From: Caldovatus aquaticus | GTDB lineage: Bacteria; Pseudomonadota; Alphaproteobacteria; Acetobacterales; Acetobacteraceae | DNA length: 64,000 nt | Direction of reading: 5' to 3' | NCBI RefSeq assembly: GCF_019458025.1 | Contig: NZ_JAHZUY010000011.1 | Location: forward strand, 33,669-97,668 | Shown here: in pieces, positions 35,501 through 46,409 of the stretch | Layout: every line of letters begins with the position of its first letter | Position numbering within the stretch: position 1 is the stretch's first letter | Translations under genes and position numbers: made by a program | The notes under the pieces: model-generated | Told to the model about the DNA's origin: nothing | The model's database searches: none | The model's input: the letters and a program-made list of their open reading frames with translations, nothing else

Positions 35501-35826
35501 ACGCGGCGAAGCACGGCGCCCTCTCGCGTCCCGGCGGCACCGTCACGCTGCGCTGGGAAGCGGCGCCGGCGGCGGGCGCGGCCGGGGAGCGGGGCGCCGG
35601 CTCCCCCGGCCTGGCCTGCCTGATCTGGCGCGAACGGGGCGGCCCGGAGGTCCGCCGGCCGACGCGCAGCGGCTTCGGCACGCGCCTCCTCGAGCGGGGC
35701 CTCGCCGGCGAACTGGGGCGCGACGCCTCGGTGACCCTGCGCTATGACCCCGCCGGGTTCGAGGCGTTCATCCGCTTCCGCGCCGCCCCCCCCGGCGCCG
35801 CGGCAGCCAGCGAGGGCGTTGCATGA
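32536..35826 (+). CDS. HWE-family sensor histidine kinase with Cache-like sensor, HAMP and PAS domains
   Basis: A 1096-residue membrane sensor. Order: TM helix at about 52-75 (VYLVALVLALLLPAWAFATL); extracytoplasmic double-Cache-like region to about 335; TM helix at 338-360; HAMP-like segment (RRIVQPLARLEHAAAAVGRG); three PAS domains at about 425-545, 550-690 and 700-860 (last: PDGLWISDPEGRRIEYLSPA). The kinase core of the HWE type has the phosphoacceptor His864 in GELNHRVKNTLATVQSL, the N-box GLHELATNAAKHGALS and the WxE segment LIWRERGG, then RSGFGTRLLERGL. Its stop overlaps the response regulator start (ATGA), so the two form a two-component pair. Ligand unknown. Confidence 0.9.
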   Translation: MRTGAVDHGRVGSESNRRQARAGFVALAGLAATRSRARASPRHAARSGRSVRVYLVALVLALLLPAWAFATLTAVRLAEAKREAAVAGGLETARAVAAATEREIGALHASLVALSTSPALAAGDLALFHRQASTLAVAIGAQVMLTASDGRQLVNTALPFGRPLPRAAWSDGVQEAGLVTPAAETPVSEVYRSPGGGRATVAVSLPVRLPGSEPGGEPGGSPHMLSIGADAVQFWSRALRQVVMPPGWTAVVHDRRGTILARQPDPERFVGLPVHAEALAVVGAAPEGARSGWGRATAPGGAAADGPVYVAWQHLAAAPWTALVGIPEAVVDGSVRRSLISVGAGGAVVVFGMSLGLALWGTRRIVQPLARLEHAAAAVGRGEVPSPGAATGLRELDAVASALAAAAAERRAREAESAALAARLESVLESTTDGVLVVDAEWRLTYANGRARQMLGGRADASGTPGAGGAGAPLGASLWDAFPRDPDSPFETAFRRAMRDRRPRGISGYHARLGLWISADAFPGADGGLTLFFRDVSAARIAEAALRDSEARLKAVLEHVPVGVLLAEAPSGRVLLANRQAAEILGERTVAAAEDGGEPAGWEAYDAEGRRLAPADLPLARTLASGAHAQGEMRLQRPDGSAVWIRAWSAPIRDTAGRLTGAVVAFADIGAEHAAAEALQRQVAAETAARQAAIAAAEALAASEERFRRFAEASPDGLWISDPEGRRIEYLSPAFERIWGLGRATLVVEPWRWLERVHPEDRDRAAAALRRAAAGEAPAIDSEYRLLRPEGGAAAPDDDALPPSAAADDVAAEGAPPLRWVRDILFPIRDAAGRVVRIGRLVRDVTARKRSEERQAMLMGELNHRVKNTLATVQSLARQTARGRLGDGGTAPDEAAAAPPRPGGAQALERFLADFQARLLALSRAHDLLTARTWRGATLGEVVTAALAPWRSAEGGALATRIVEEGPVLWLAPRQALGLALGLHELATNAAKHGALSRPGGTVTLRWEAAPAAGAAGERGAGSPGLACLIWRERGGPEVRRPTRSGFGTRLLERGLAGELGRDASVTLRYDPAGFEAFIRFRAAPPGAAAASEGVA

Positions 35827-36218
35827 GCGTGGGACATCTGGGCGGACGGCGGATCCTGGTCGTCGAGGACGAGGCGCTGGTCGCGATGCTGGTCGAGGAC
35901 GCCCTGGTGGACGCCGGCTGCGAGGTGCTTGGTCCCGTGGCCACCGTCTCCGACGCCGTCGCCCTGCTGGAGAGCGAGGCCGCGCCGGACGCGGCGGTGC
36001 TCGACCTCAACCTGGCGGGCGAGACCTCGGTCCCGCTGGCGGACGTGCTCGCCGCGCGCGGCGTGCCGTTCGTGGTCGCGACGGGCTACGGCGCCGCCGG
36101 CCTGCCGCCGGAGCATAAGGACGCGCCGGTGCTGGCCAAGCCCTACGACCCGGCCGAGCTGACCGCGACGCTCGCGCGGCTCTGCGCCGGCAGGAAGGCG
36201 ACGCCGGACGGCGGCTGA
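35823..36218 (+). CDS. Single-domain response regulator
   Basis: A 131-residue receiver domain with no output domain. The acidic pocket is VVEDEALV (Glu15, Asp16, Glu17), the phosphoacceptor is Asp61 in AVLDLNLAG, the conserved Thr is in VVATGYG, and Lys105 is in LAKPYDP. It starts inside the stop codon of the HWE kinase and is almost certainly its phosphotransfer partner. Stand-alone receivers act as phosphate sinks, relay proteins or by protein contact. The 3' end lies in an inverted repeat shared with secA. Confidence 0.92.
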   Translation: MSVGHLGGRRILVVEDEALVAMLVEDALVDAGCEVLGPVATVSDAVALLESEAAPDAAVLDLNLAGETSVPLADVLAARGVPFVVATGYGAAGLPPEHKDAPVLAKPYDPAELTATLARLCAGRKATPDGG

Positions 36219-36249
36219 GCGGCGGCGCGGCGGTTCCCCCGCCCGCCGC

Positions 36250-36253
<4 letters not shown>
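36215..36253. terminator. Perfect inverted repeat containing both stop codons (response regulator / secA)
   Basis: CTGAGCGGCGG at 36215-36225 and CCGCCGCTCAG at 36243-36253 pair over 11 bases with a 17-base loop. The TGA of the receiver gene and the TGA of leftward secA are in the two arms. It would make the same hairpin in both transcripts, a plausible bidirectional terminator without a U-tract. Confidence 0.5.
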
Positions 36254-38991
<2,738 letters not shown>

Positions 38992-39120
38992 GCGAGGCGG
39001 GGTCTCCGGGGCGGACGGCGCCCGCCTGGGCGTCATCCGCGAAGGGCGGGGGAGACATGACAAACGCCGCGCCCGGCCGGACCACCAGCGGGTCCGTCCG
39101 GGCGGCGGCGCGGCATCCGA

Positions 39121-39149
39121 GAGATAGGAAGGCGCGGCGGCGGCGTCAA
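39121..39149 (-). promoter_or_regulatory. Sigma-70-like promoter for secA
   Basis: On the minus strand TTGACG (39144-39149), a 17-base spacer, then TATCTC (39121-39126). Five of six -35 bases and the TAT of the -10 match consensus at ideal spacing. It sits about 130 bases upstream of the secA start, in the only intergenic region that could serve it. Confidence 0.5.
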
Positions 39150-39275
39150 CGCCGCTCCGCCGCTCGCGCGCGCCGCGCCCCGCCGGGCGGGCCGGCGCCG
39201 GATCGCCGCCGCGCGGCGCGGCGGCTCTGCTGCGCGGCCCGTGCGCACCGGCGCCTTCCTCCCCGCGCCGGGATC

Positions 39276-39713
39276 ATGCCCTCGTTCCTCGCCTTCGGCG
39301 CGGCGGCGCTGGCCGAGATCGCCGGCCGCTTCGCCTTCCGGGCCTGGCTCCGCCTCGGCCGCTCCGCCTGGTGGCCGCTGCCGGGGCTGGCCCGCCTGGC
39401 GCTGTTCGCCGTGTTGCTGACGCGCGCCGAGAGCGCGGCCGCGGGCCGCGCCTACGCCGCCTGTGGCGGGATCTGCGTGGCCGCCGCGCTGCTCTGGCTC
39501 TGGGCGGTCGAGGCGGTGCGGCCCGACCGGTGGGACCTCCTCGGGGCCGCCGTCATCCTCGGCGGAGCGGCGATCATCCTGTTCGGGCCCCGGCCGGCCT
39601 GGGCCGCCGGGCAGACTTGTGGCCGTGCGGCGCATCCGCCATGGTCCCGGGCCACCCTGGAAGGGTCATCCCTCCGATGCGTCGTTTCGTCGCGGCCCTC
39701 GCCGCCTCGCTGA
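39276..39713 (+). CDS. ynfA: YnfA family small membrane protein with C-terminal extension
   Basis: UPF0060 proteins are small four-helix inner-membrane proteins of about 108 residues related to SMR exporters. The match covers [60 protein letters not shown] and [20 protein letters not shown]. Family members normally stop right after that last motif. Here the frame continues about 35 residues of non-membrane sequence and overlaps the next gene by 37 bases, as if the original stop was lost. Two Tyr positions of the family (AYAAYGGIY) are Cys here. The ATG at 39276 was chosen from the family N-terminus; no clear ribosome site. Confidence 0.8.
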   Translation: MPSFLAFGAAALAEIAGRFAFRAWLRLGRSAWWPLPGLARLALFAVLLTRAESAAAGRAYAACGGICVAAALLWLWAVEAVRPDRWDLLGAAVILGGAAIILFGPRPAWAAGQTCGRAAHPPWSRATLEGSSLRCVVSSRPSPPR

Positions 39714-40618
39714 TCGCCACCGGCGCCCCGACCCCGCGGGCGCAGCAGCCCTCGCCGCCGCCGCAGCCATCCCCGCCCGCCGCGCCCTCGCCCGACACCG
39801 TCGTCGCCCGCGTGGACGGCGAGCCGATCACGCTCGGCGACCTCGGCGAGGCCACGCTCCTCCTGCCGGAGCAGCTGCGCGCCGCGCCGCCCCAGGTGCT
39901 CTATCCCCTGCTGCTCGACCAGCTCATCACGCAGCACGCCCTGGTCGCCGCCGCGCGGCGCGCCGGCCTCGACCGCGACCCCGCGGTCGCCGCGCGCATC
40001 CGCCGCGCCGAGGAGCGGGAACTGCAGCAGGCGCTGGTCGGCCGCGAGATCGCCGGCCGCCTCTCCGAGGCGGCGCTGCGCGAGCGCTACCAGCGCGAGA
40101 TCGCCAGCCGGCCGCCGGAGGAGGAGATCCGCGCCCGCCACATCCTGGTGCCGAGCGAGGAGGAGGCGCGCGCCGCGCTCGCCGAGGCGCGCCGCCCCGG
40201 CGCCGACTTCGCCGAGATCGCCCGCCGCCGCTCGACCGGTCCCGGGGCGCAGGAGGGCGGCGACCTCGGCTTCTTCAAGCGCGGCGACATGATCCCGGAA
40301 TTCGCCGAGGCCGCCTTCGCCCTCCGCGCCGGCCAGGTCAGCGAGACGCCGGTGCAGAGCCCGTTCGGCTGGCACGTCATCAAGGTCGAGGAGCGCCGCC
40401 CCGCCGCGCCGCCCAGCTTCGAGGAGGCGCGCGAGACGCTGCGCCAGCAGATGGCCGAGGAGGAGGTGAGCGCCGTGGTGGAGCGCATCCGCTCCGCGGC
40501 GCGGATCGAGCGCTTCAACCTCGACGGCACGCCGCAGCGCGCCGCGCCGCCGAGCTCGGGCGGCGGGAGCCTGCTCGACAACGCGACGCCGCCCCCCGCC
40601 GCCCCGCAGCGGCGCTGA
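39677..40618 (+). CDS. Parvulin-type peptidylprolyl isomerase (PpiC/SurA-like), exported
   Basis: A 313-residue periplasmic foldase. A signal peptide ([20 protein letters not shown]) is followed by a Pro-rich stretch, a SurA_N-like helical region ([40 protein letters not shown]), and the parvulin domain: [60 protein letters not shown] and [13 protein letters not shown]. The tail is low-complexity. It chaperones outer-membrane and secreted proteins, which suits its place next to secA. Alphaproteobacterial genomes often carry secA, this gene and argJ in a row. Confidence 0.93.
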   Translation: MRRFVAALAASLIATGAPTPRAQQPSPPPQPSPPAAPSPDTVVARVDGEPITLGDLGEATLLLPEQLRAAPPQVLYPLLLDQLITQHALVAAARRAGLDRDPAVAARIRRAEERELQQALVGREIAGRLSEAALRERYQREIASRPPEEEIRARHILVPSEEEARAALAEARRPGADFAEIARRRSTGPGAQEGGDLGFFKRGDMIPEFAEAAFALRAGQVSETPVQSPFGWHVIKVEERRPAAPPSFEEARETLRQQMAEEEVSAVVERIRSAARIERFNLDGTPQRAAPPSSGGGSLLDNATPPPAAPQRR

Positions 40619-40712
40619 GGGGGCAAGGAGCATTGCCAGCGGCGCGCCGGCCGCCGGGGGTGGCCCGCGCGCGCGATGACGACCCCAGCAGCGACCAGGA
40701 ACGAGGACCGCC

Positions 40713-41957
40713 ATGGCCGCAGGCCCCCTGCCCGTCTCCCCGCTCGCCGTCCCCTTTCCGGAGATGCCGCCCGTGCCGGGCGTGCGCCTCGCCACCGGCG
40801 CGGCGGAGATCCGCTACCGCGGACGCGAGGACGTGATGGTGATGGCCTTCCCGCAGGGCACGACGGTCGCCGGCCTCTTCACCCGCAACCGCTGCCCGGG
40901 GGCGCCCGTGGACTGGTGCCGCGCCGCGCTGGCGAGGGGCGGCGGCAAGGCGCGCGCCCTCGTGGTCAACGCCGGCAACGCCAACGTCTTCACCGGGCGC
41001 GCCGGACGCGAGACCTGCGAGGCCACGGCGCAGGCGATGGCGGAGCTGCTCGGCTGCCGCCCGCGCGAGGTCTTCCTCGCCTCCACCGGCGTGATCGGCG
41101 AGCGCCTGCCGACCGGGAAGCTGACCGGCGCCCTGCCCGGCCTGATGCCGCGCCTCTCCGAGGCGGCCTGGCCGGCGGCGGCGCGCGCCATCATGACCAC
41201 CGACACCTTCCCCAAGGGCGCGACGCGCACCGCGCGGATCGGCGACGCCACGGTTACGATCAACGGCATCGCCAAGGGCAGCGGCATGATCGCGCCCGAC
41301 ATGGCGACCATGCTCTGCTTCGCCGCCACCGACGCGAAGCTGCCCGCCGCCGTGTTGCAGCGGCTGCTGAAGCGGGCGGTGGAGCGCTCCTTCAACCGCA
41401 TCACCGTCGATTCCGACACCTCGACCAGCGACACCGTGCTGCTGTTCGCCGCCGGCACGGCGAGGCACCCGCGCGTGCCGGCCACGGGCGGCGCCATGCT
41501 GCGCGACTTCGCCCGCGCGCTCGACGAGCTGCTGCACGATCTCGCGCTGCAGGTGGTGCGCGACGGCGAGGGAGCGCAGAAGCTGGTGCGCATCGCCGTC
41601 ACCGGCGCCGTCAGCGCCCGCTCGGCACAGCGCATCGCCCTGGCGATCGCCAATTCGCCGCTGGTCAAGACCGCGATCGCCGGGGGCGACGCCAACTGGG
41701 GCCGGATCGTCATGGCGGTCGGCAAGGCCGGCGAGCCGGCGGACCGCGACCGGCTCTCGGTCGCGGTCGGCGGCGTGTGGATGGCGCGCGACGGCGGCGT
41801 GGTGCCGGACTACGACGAGACGCCGGTCGTCGAGCACATGCGGGGGCGCGAGGTCGAGATCACGGTGGACATCGGCCTCGGCCGCGGCGAGGCCACGGTG
41901 TGGACCTGCGACCTCACCCACGGCTACATCGACATCAACGGCAGCTACCGCTCCTGA
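40713..41957 (+). CDS. argJ: Bifunctional ornithine acetyltransferase / N-acetylglutamate synthase
   Basis: A 414-residue enzyme of the cyclic arginine pathway that moves acetyl from N-acetylornithine to glutamate and can also use acetyl-CoA. It self-cleaves before the nucleophile Thr199 in IAPDMATMLCF; the preceding GIAKGSGM segment matches the family. SSTGVIGE-like (LASTGVIGERLPTGKL), TDTFPKGATRTARIG, TVDSDTSTSDTVLLFA and NWGRIVMAVGKAG are present. It ends in WTCDLTHGYIDINGSYRS, the conserved C-terminus. It follows the parvulin gene by 94 bases and converges with prpE. Confidence 0.97.
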   Translation: MAAGPLPVSPLAVPFPEMPPVPGVRLATGAAEIRYRGREDVMVMAFPQGTTVAGLFTRNRCPGAPVDWCRAALARGGGKARALVVNAGNANVFTGRAGRETCEATAQAMAELLGCRPREVFLASTGVIGERLPTGKLTGALPGLMPRLSEAAWPAAARAIMTTDTFPKGATRTARIGDATVTINGIAKGSGMIAPDMATMLCFAATDAKLPAAVLQRLLKRAVERSFNRITVDSDTSTSDTVLLFAAGTARHPRVPATGGAMLRDFARALDELLHDLALQVVRDGEGAQKLVRIAVTGAVSARSAQRIALAIANSPLVKTAIAGGDANWGRIVMAVGKAGEPADRDRLSVAVGGVWMARDGGVVPDYDETPVVEHMRGREVEITVDIGLGRGEATVWTCDLTHGYIDINGSYRS

Positions 41958-41974
41958 GGGCGCGACGCGCTCAG
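41954..41974. terminator. Tight hairpin containing both stop codons (argJ / prpE)
   Basis: CTGAGgGCG (41954-41962), loop CGA, CGCgCTCAG (41966-41974): 5 pairs, one G-G mismatch, 3 pairs. The argJ TGA and the prpE TGA are mirrored in the arms, leaving just 13 bases between the two stop codons. It could terminate both transcripts or protect both 3' ends. Confidence 0.42.
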
Positions 41975-43878
41975 CGCATCGCCGCGCGCAGCACCGCCGC
42001 CACCTCGTCGAGGATCGCCGGGTCGTCGATCGTCGGCGGCACCGTGTAGCTCTCGCCGTCGGCGATCTTGCGCAAGGTGGCGCGCAGGATCTTGCCGCTG
42101 CGCGTCTTCGGAAGGCGCTGCACCACCCGCGCCTCCCGGAACGCCGCCACCGGCCCGATCCGCTCGCGCACCAGCGCCGCCAGCTCGGCGGCGATCTCCG
42201 CCTCGCTCCTCGTCGCCCCCGCCTTCAGCACCACCAGGCCGAGCGGCACCTGGCCCTTCAGGCTGTCCTTCACGCCGACCACCGCGCATTCGGCGACGTC
42301 CGGGTGCGAGGCGAGCACCTCCTCCATCGCCCCCGTGCTCAGCCGGTGGCCGGCGACGTTGATGATGTCGTCGGTGCGGCTCATCACCCAGACGTAGCCG
42401 TCCTCGTCCACCATCCCCGCGTCCGCGGTGCTGTAGTGGCCGGGGAAGGCGGAGAGATAGGCCGCGCGGAAGCGCTCGTCCGCGTTCCACAGCGTCGGCA
42501 GGGAGGCGGGCGGAAGCGGCAGCCTGATCGCTAGCGCGCCGATCTGCCCGCGCGGCACCTCGCGCCCCGACTCGTCGAGCGCCACCACCGCATAGCCCGG
42601 CGCCGGCTTGCCGCCGGAGCCCGGTTTCACGGGAAACAGCCCGAGCCCGCGGAAATCGCCGGTGATCGCCCAGCCGGTCTCGGTCTGCCACCAGTGGTCC
42701 ACCACCGGCCTGCGCAACAGCGCCTCGGCCCAGACCACGGTGTCCGGGTCGCAGCGCTCCCCGGCGAGATAGAGCGCCTCCAGCCGCGACAGGTCGTGGC
42801 GCGCCATCAGCGCGCCGCGGGGGTCCTCCTTCTTGATGGCGCGGATCGCGGTCGGGGCGGTGAACAGCACCTTCACCCCGTGCTGCGCGCAGACGCGCCA
42901 GAACGCGCCGGCATCCGGCGTGCCGACCGGCTTGCCCTCGTAGAGGATCGTCGTGCAGCCGGCGAGCAGCGGCCCATAGACGATGTAGGAGTGCCCCACC
43001 ACCCAGCCGACGTCGCTCGCCGCCCAATAGACGTCGCCTGCGCCGACGCCATAGACGAGCCCCATCGAGTGGTGCAGCGCCACCGCGTGCCCGCCGTTGT
43101 CGCGCACGATCCCCTTGGGCGCCCCCGTCGTGCCGGAGGTGTAGAGGATGTAGAGCGGATCGGTGCTCTCCACCGGCACGCACGGATGCGGCGCCGCGGC
43201 CGCCTCCGCCTCGAGCAGGTCCTCGTCGCGCCCGGGGCGCAGTTCGCAGGGCGCCTGCTCGCGCTGCAGGATCAGCACCGTCCCCGGCTTGTGCGGCGAG
43301 AGGTCGATCGCGGCGTCGAGCAGCGGCTTGTACTTCACCACCCGCCCGGGCTCGAGCCCGCAGCTCGCCGAGACGATCGCCTTCGGCCTGGCGTCGGCGA
43401 TGCGGGCGGCGAGCTCGGCGGCGGCGAAGCCGCCGAACACCACCGAATGGATCGCGCCGAGCCGGGCGCAGGCGAGCATCGCGATCGGCGCCTCCGGCAC
43501 CATCGGCATGTAGATCACCACGCGGTCGCCCTTGCCGACGCCGCGCGCCGCCAGCGCGCCGGCGAGCTTCGCCACCCGGGACTGCAGCCCGGCGTAGGTC
43601 AGGGTCTCGCAGCGGCCGGTCATCGCGCTGTCCCAGACGATCGCCGCCTGCCCGCCGCGCCCCGCGGCGACGTGGCGGTCCACCGCGTTGAAGCAGGTGT
43701 TCAGCCGCCCGCCCGGGAACCAGCGGCCATAGACGCCGAGCGCGGGGTCGAAGATCCGCTCGGGCGGGCGGTCCCAGGCCACGCCGCGCGCCGCCTCGGC
43801 CCAGTAGCCCTCGGGGTCGCGCCGCCAGGCCGCATAGACCTCGTCGTAACGGCTGCCGGTGCTGCCTTCGCCCGCCAT
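41971..43878 (-). CDS. prpE: Propionyl-CoA / acetyl-CoA synthetase (PrpE-type)
   Basis: A 635-residue adenylate-forming enzyme that makes acyl-CoA from a short-chain acid, ATP and CoA. It begins with the ACAS_N region (YDEVYAAWRRDPEGYWAEAA, RWFPGGRLNTCFNAVDRHV). Core motifs: LYILYTSGTTGAPKGIVRDN (P-loop), WWQTETGWAITG, YVWVMSRTDDIINVAGHRLS, and TRSGKILRATLRK with the catalytic Lys that can be acetylated. The sequence is closer to PrpE than to Acs by the YDEVYAAW/RDNGGH features. It is divergent from a DEDDh exonuclease gene, next to a CBS-DUF294 gene, a grouping known around acetate activation genes. Confidence 0.9.
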   Translation of the reverse strand: MAGEGSTGSRYDEVYAAWRRDPEGYWAEAARGVAWDRPPERIFDPALGVYGRWFPGGRLNTCFNAVDRHVAAGRGGQAAIVWDSAMTGRCETLTYAGLQSRVAKLAGALAARGVGKGDRVVIYMPMVPEAPIAMLACARLGAIHSVVFGGFAAAELAARIADARPKAIVSASCGLEPGRVVKYKPLLDAAIDLSPHKPGTVLILQREQAPCELRPGRDEDLLEAEAAAAPHPCVPVESTDPLYILYTSGTTGAPKGIVRDNGGHAVALHHSMGLVYGVGAGDVYWAASDVGWVVGHSYIVYGPLLAGCTTILYEGKPVGTPDAGAFWRVCAQHGVKVLFTAPTAIRAIKKEDPRGALMARHDLSRLEALYLAGERCDPDTVVWAEALLRRPVVDHWWQTETGWAITGDFRGLGLFPVKPGSGGKPAPGYAVVALDESGREVPRGQIGALAIRLPLPPASLPTLWNADERFRAAYLSAFPGHYSTADAGMVDEDGYVWVMSRTDDIINVAGHRLSTGAMEEVLASHPDVAECAVVGVKDSLKGQVPLGLVVLKAGATRSEAEIAAELAALVRERIGPVAAFREARVVQRLPKTRSGKILRATLRKIADGESYTVPPTIDDPAILDEVAAVLRAAMR

Positions 43879-43940
43879 CTCCGTCCCTCCCTCGCTGTCG
43901 CCTTCCCCTGCCCCCTCCCGCGCCGGCGCGCAAGCGTGCG

Positions 43941-44687
43941 ATGCTGCGCCCGACCATGGCCGGCCGCCGCCCCCCGCTCGTCCCCCGGCTGCGCCGCCTG
44001 CTGGGCGGCCTCGCCCGGCACCTCCACGCGCCGGGCGTGACCGAGCTCCTGGCCACGCAGGCGCATTTCCACGCCCCGCTCCCGTCCGGTCCCCTCGCCG
44101 CGCAGCACTACGTCGCCTTCGACCTGGAGGCGACCGGCCTGCACCCCACGCGCGGCGACGCCATCGTCGCCATCGGCGCCGTGCGCCTGCGCGGGATCGA
44201 GCCGGCCGACCGCTTCTTCACCCTGGTCAACCCCGGCCGCCCGATCCCGGAGCGCGCGCGCCGCTACCACGGGATTGACGATGCGATGGTCGCCCACGCG
44301 CCGCCCGAGGCCGAGGCCGTCGCCGCCTTCGCCGCCTTCGCCGGCGACGCGGTGCTGGTCGCGCACAACGCCGCCTTCGACCGCACCCTGCTCTACATGG
44401 CCGAACTCCGCGGCGCGCCGCCCCTCGCCAACCCCGTCCTCTGCTCGATGGTGCTCTCGCGCTGGCTCGATCCGCAGGAGCCGGACCACTCGCTTGACGC
44501 CGTGTGCGGCCGCCTCGGCATCGTCATCGCCGGCCGCCACGATGCGCTCGCCGACGCCGCCGCGACGGCCGAGCTCTGGCCCCGCCTGCTCGCCCGCGCC
44601 GCGGCGCGCGGCATCGAGCACCTGCCCGAGCTGGTCCGGCGCACCCGGATGGAGCGCGAGATCGCCGCCGCCGCGCGCCATTTCTAG
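43941..44687 (+). CDS. DnaQ-like DEDDh 3'-5' exonuclease
   Basis: A 248-residue exonuclease of the DNA polymerase III epsilon family. Exo I is VAFDLEATGLHPTRGD (Asp, Glu), Exo II is VLVAHNAAFDRTLLYM (Asp), and Exo III is GRHDALADAAATAEL (His, Asp); all metal ligands are present. About 50 residues of basic helix precede the domain. It is not the replicative epsilon subunit, which has a C-terminal polymerase-binding tail not seen here. Starts at 43941 and 43956 are both possible. It converges on the CBS-DUF294 gene with 8 bases between; such exonucleases often accompany that gene near acs/actP. Confidence 0.88.
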   Translation: MLRPTMAGRRPPLVPRLRRLLGGLARHLHAPGVTELLATQAHFHAPLPSGPLAAQHYVAFDLEATGLHPTRGDAIVAIGAVRLRGIEPADRFFTLVNPGRPIPERARRYHGIDDAMVAHAPPEAEAVAAFAAFAGDAVLVAHNAAFDRTLLYMAELRGAPPLANPVLCSMVLSRWLDPQEPDHSLDAVCGRLGIVIAGRHDALADAAATAELWPRLLARAAARGIEHLPELVRRTRMEREIAAAARHF

Positions 44688-44695
44688 CGCCGCGG

Positions 44696-46195
44696 CTACC
44701 ATGGGCTGCCGGAGAAGGTCGCCAGCGCGGTCCGGGAGAAGCTGCGCACCGTGCGCAGGGCCTCGCGCAGCCGCGTCCGCGCCGCCCGGTCGAGCGCGGC
44801 GGTGTCCACCAGGTTGCCGGGCAGCCGCCCCTCCGCGTGGTCGGCGAGCTGCTGGCGGAGCAGGGCGTCGAGCAGCACGCCGCGCGCCTCCTCGAGCTCC
44901 GCCGCCTCCGCCCCGCCGAGCACACCGAGCGCCGCGAGGCCGGCCAGCCGCGCCGCCGTCCCGCTGTGCGTCACGCCGTGCCGCAGCGCGAGCAGCCGCG
45001 CCGCCGCGACCAGGGGCATCAGCCCGTGCAGCTTGAGGTCGGTGCGCCGCCCCGGCCCCGGCTCGTCGTCGGCGAACCCGCCCCACAGGGTCAGCCCGAC
45101 GCCGAGCCGCGCGTCCTGCGCCGCCAGCGCGTGCAGGAGCGCGGGGGCGGCGCGCAGCAGCGCGTGCAGATGGGCCCGCAGCAGCGGCGCCGGCGCCGCC
45201 TCGCCCCAGGCGGTGCGCACCTCGCCGGCCTCGTCGGTCAGCGCCCCGCCGCCCTCGGGCCAGGCCTCGGCGGCGGCGGCGAAGTCGAAGGCGATGTCGG
45301 CGAACAGCAGCGCCGCCCCGGCGCGGCGGCGCGTCCACAGCGCGAACTGCTCGCGCCATTGCGGCAGCGTCTTCCGCCACAGGGGGTTGCGCGCCATCAC
45401 CCCGCCCTTGCAGAGCGGGAATCCCGCCGCGTCCAGGGCCGCGTTCAGCGCCTCGGCGAAGGGCCGGAACCAGGCGTCCACGCGGTCGTGCTCGGCGTCC
45501 GGATAGTCGGCCAGGATCAGGCCGTTGTCCTGGTCCGGCCGCAGCAGGCTCTCGCCCCGCCCTATGCTGCCCATCAGCAGCAGGGTGAAGGGCACCGGCG
45601 GCGGCGTCGGCTGCGCGGCGAGCACCCGCTCCAGCACGCGCCGGTGCAGGTCCGCGTTGATGCCGCTCACCAGGCCGACGATCTCCGCCGCCGGCACCCC
45701 TTCCGCCAGCAGCGAGCCGGCGAGCCCGGCCTGGGCGCGCTTGACCGCCGCGTCGTCGCCCGCGAGCGCGTCGAGGTGCGCGATGCGCCAGCCCGCGGTC
45801 GCGACCAGCAGCGCCTCGCGCCCGAGCACCCCGACGCAGCGGCCCGCGGCGTCGAGCACCGGCAGGTGGCGCAGCCCGCGCGCCCGCAGCAGCGCGAGGG
45901 CGCGCCAGAGATGCTCGTGCGCCCGGCAGGCGATGACCGGCGCGCTCATCGCGGCGGAGAGCGGCGCCTCCAGGGGCAGCAGCCCGGCGACGCGGCGCAG
46001 CACGTCCTGCTCGGTCAGGATGCCGACCGGCCGGCCCGCGGCATCGAGCGCGAACAGCGCCGAGGCGCCCGCCGCGCGCATCGTGGCGAGCGCCACGCCG
46101 AGCGGCGTGTCCGGCGGCAGCCCGGGCGGGGGTGGCGCCATCGCCTCGGCGACCCGTCGGGTGAGGGCGGCGGCGGGGGAGGAGGGAGCAGGCAT
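44696..46195 (-). CDS. CBS-domain putative nucleotidyltransferase (DUF294)
   Basis: A 499-residue cytoplasmic protein. Two CBS repeats occupy roughly residues 25-145 (LFALDAAGRPVGILTEQDVL; LRHLPVLDAAGRCVGVLGRE) and should bind adenine nucleotides. The DUF294 nucleotidyltransferase core follows with LLLMGSIGRGESLLRPDQDN, the GS-x9-10-D-x-D/N signature. The C-terminal DUF294_C helical domain ends in SFSRTALATFSGSPW. No cyclic-nucleotide-binding domain is present. The ATG at 46195 has GGAAGGGG upstream. Relatives lie beside acetate transporter and acetyl-CoA synthetase genes, and a role in regulating them by nucleotidylation is suspected but unproven. Confidence 0.88.
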   Translation of the reverse strand: MPAPSSPAAALTRRVAEAMAPPPPGLPPDTPLGVALATMRAAGASALFALDAAGRPVGILTEQDVLRRVAGLLPLEAPLSAAMSAPVIACRAHEHLWRALALLRARGLRHLPVLDAAGRCVGVLGREALLVATAGWRIAHLDALAGDDAAVKRAQAGLAGSLLAEGVPAAEIVGLVSGINADLHRRVLERVLAAQPTPPPVPFTLLLMGSIGRGESLLRPDQDNGLILADYPDAEHDRVDAWFRPFAEALNAALDAAGFPLCKGGVMARNPLWRKTLPQWREQFALWTRRRAGAALLFADIAFDFAAAAEAWPEGGGALTDEAGEVRTAWGEAAPAPLLRAHLHALLRAAPALLHALAAQDARLGVGLTLWGGFADDEPGPGRRTDLKLHGLMPLVAAARLLALRHGVTHSGTAARLAGLAALGVLGGAEAAELEEARGVLLDALLRQQLADHAEGRLPGNLVDTAALDRAARTRLREALRTVRSFSRTALATFSGSPW

Positions 46196-46301
46196 CGGGC
46201 CCCTTCCGGATGACGGCCAGGCCCCGAGCCTGTCACCCGGGCACGGCGGGCGGAAGAGGCGCGATCCGCACCGCGCGGCCACACGGCGGCGTGCCTCGAT
46301 G

Positions 46302-46329
46302 TTGACGCGGTTCCGCCCCATCCTAGTGT
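46302..46329 (+). promoter_or_regulatory. Possible sigma-70 promoter for the glycosyltransferase
   Basis: TTGACG (46302-46307), a 16-base spacer and TAGTGT (46324-46329) lie 80 bases upstream of the glycosyltransferase ATG in a 214-base divergent spacer. The -35 is strong and the -10 weak. Confidence 0.4.
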
Positions 46330-46409
46330 GGCGCCGCCGCGCCCCGGCCCGCCGCACCCCGCGCGGGAGGTCCCGGCCCGGCGCACGGAGCCCCCGCCCG
46401 CTGCCGCCC

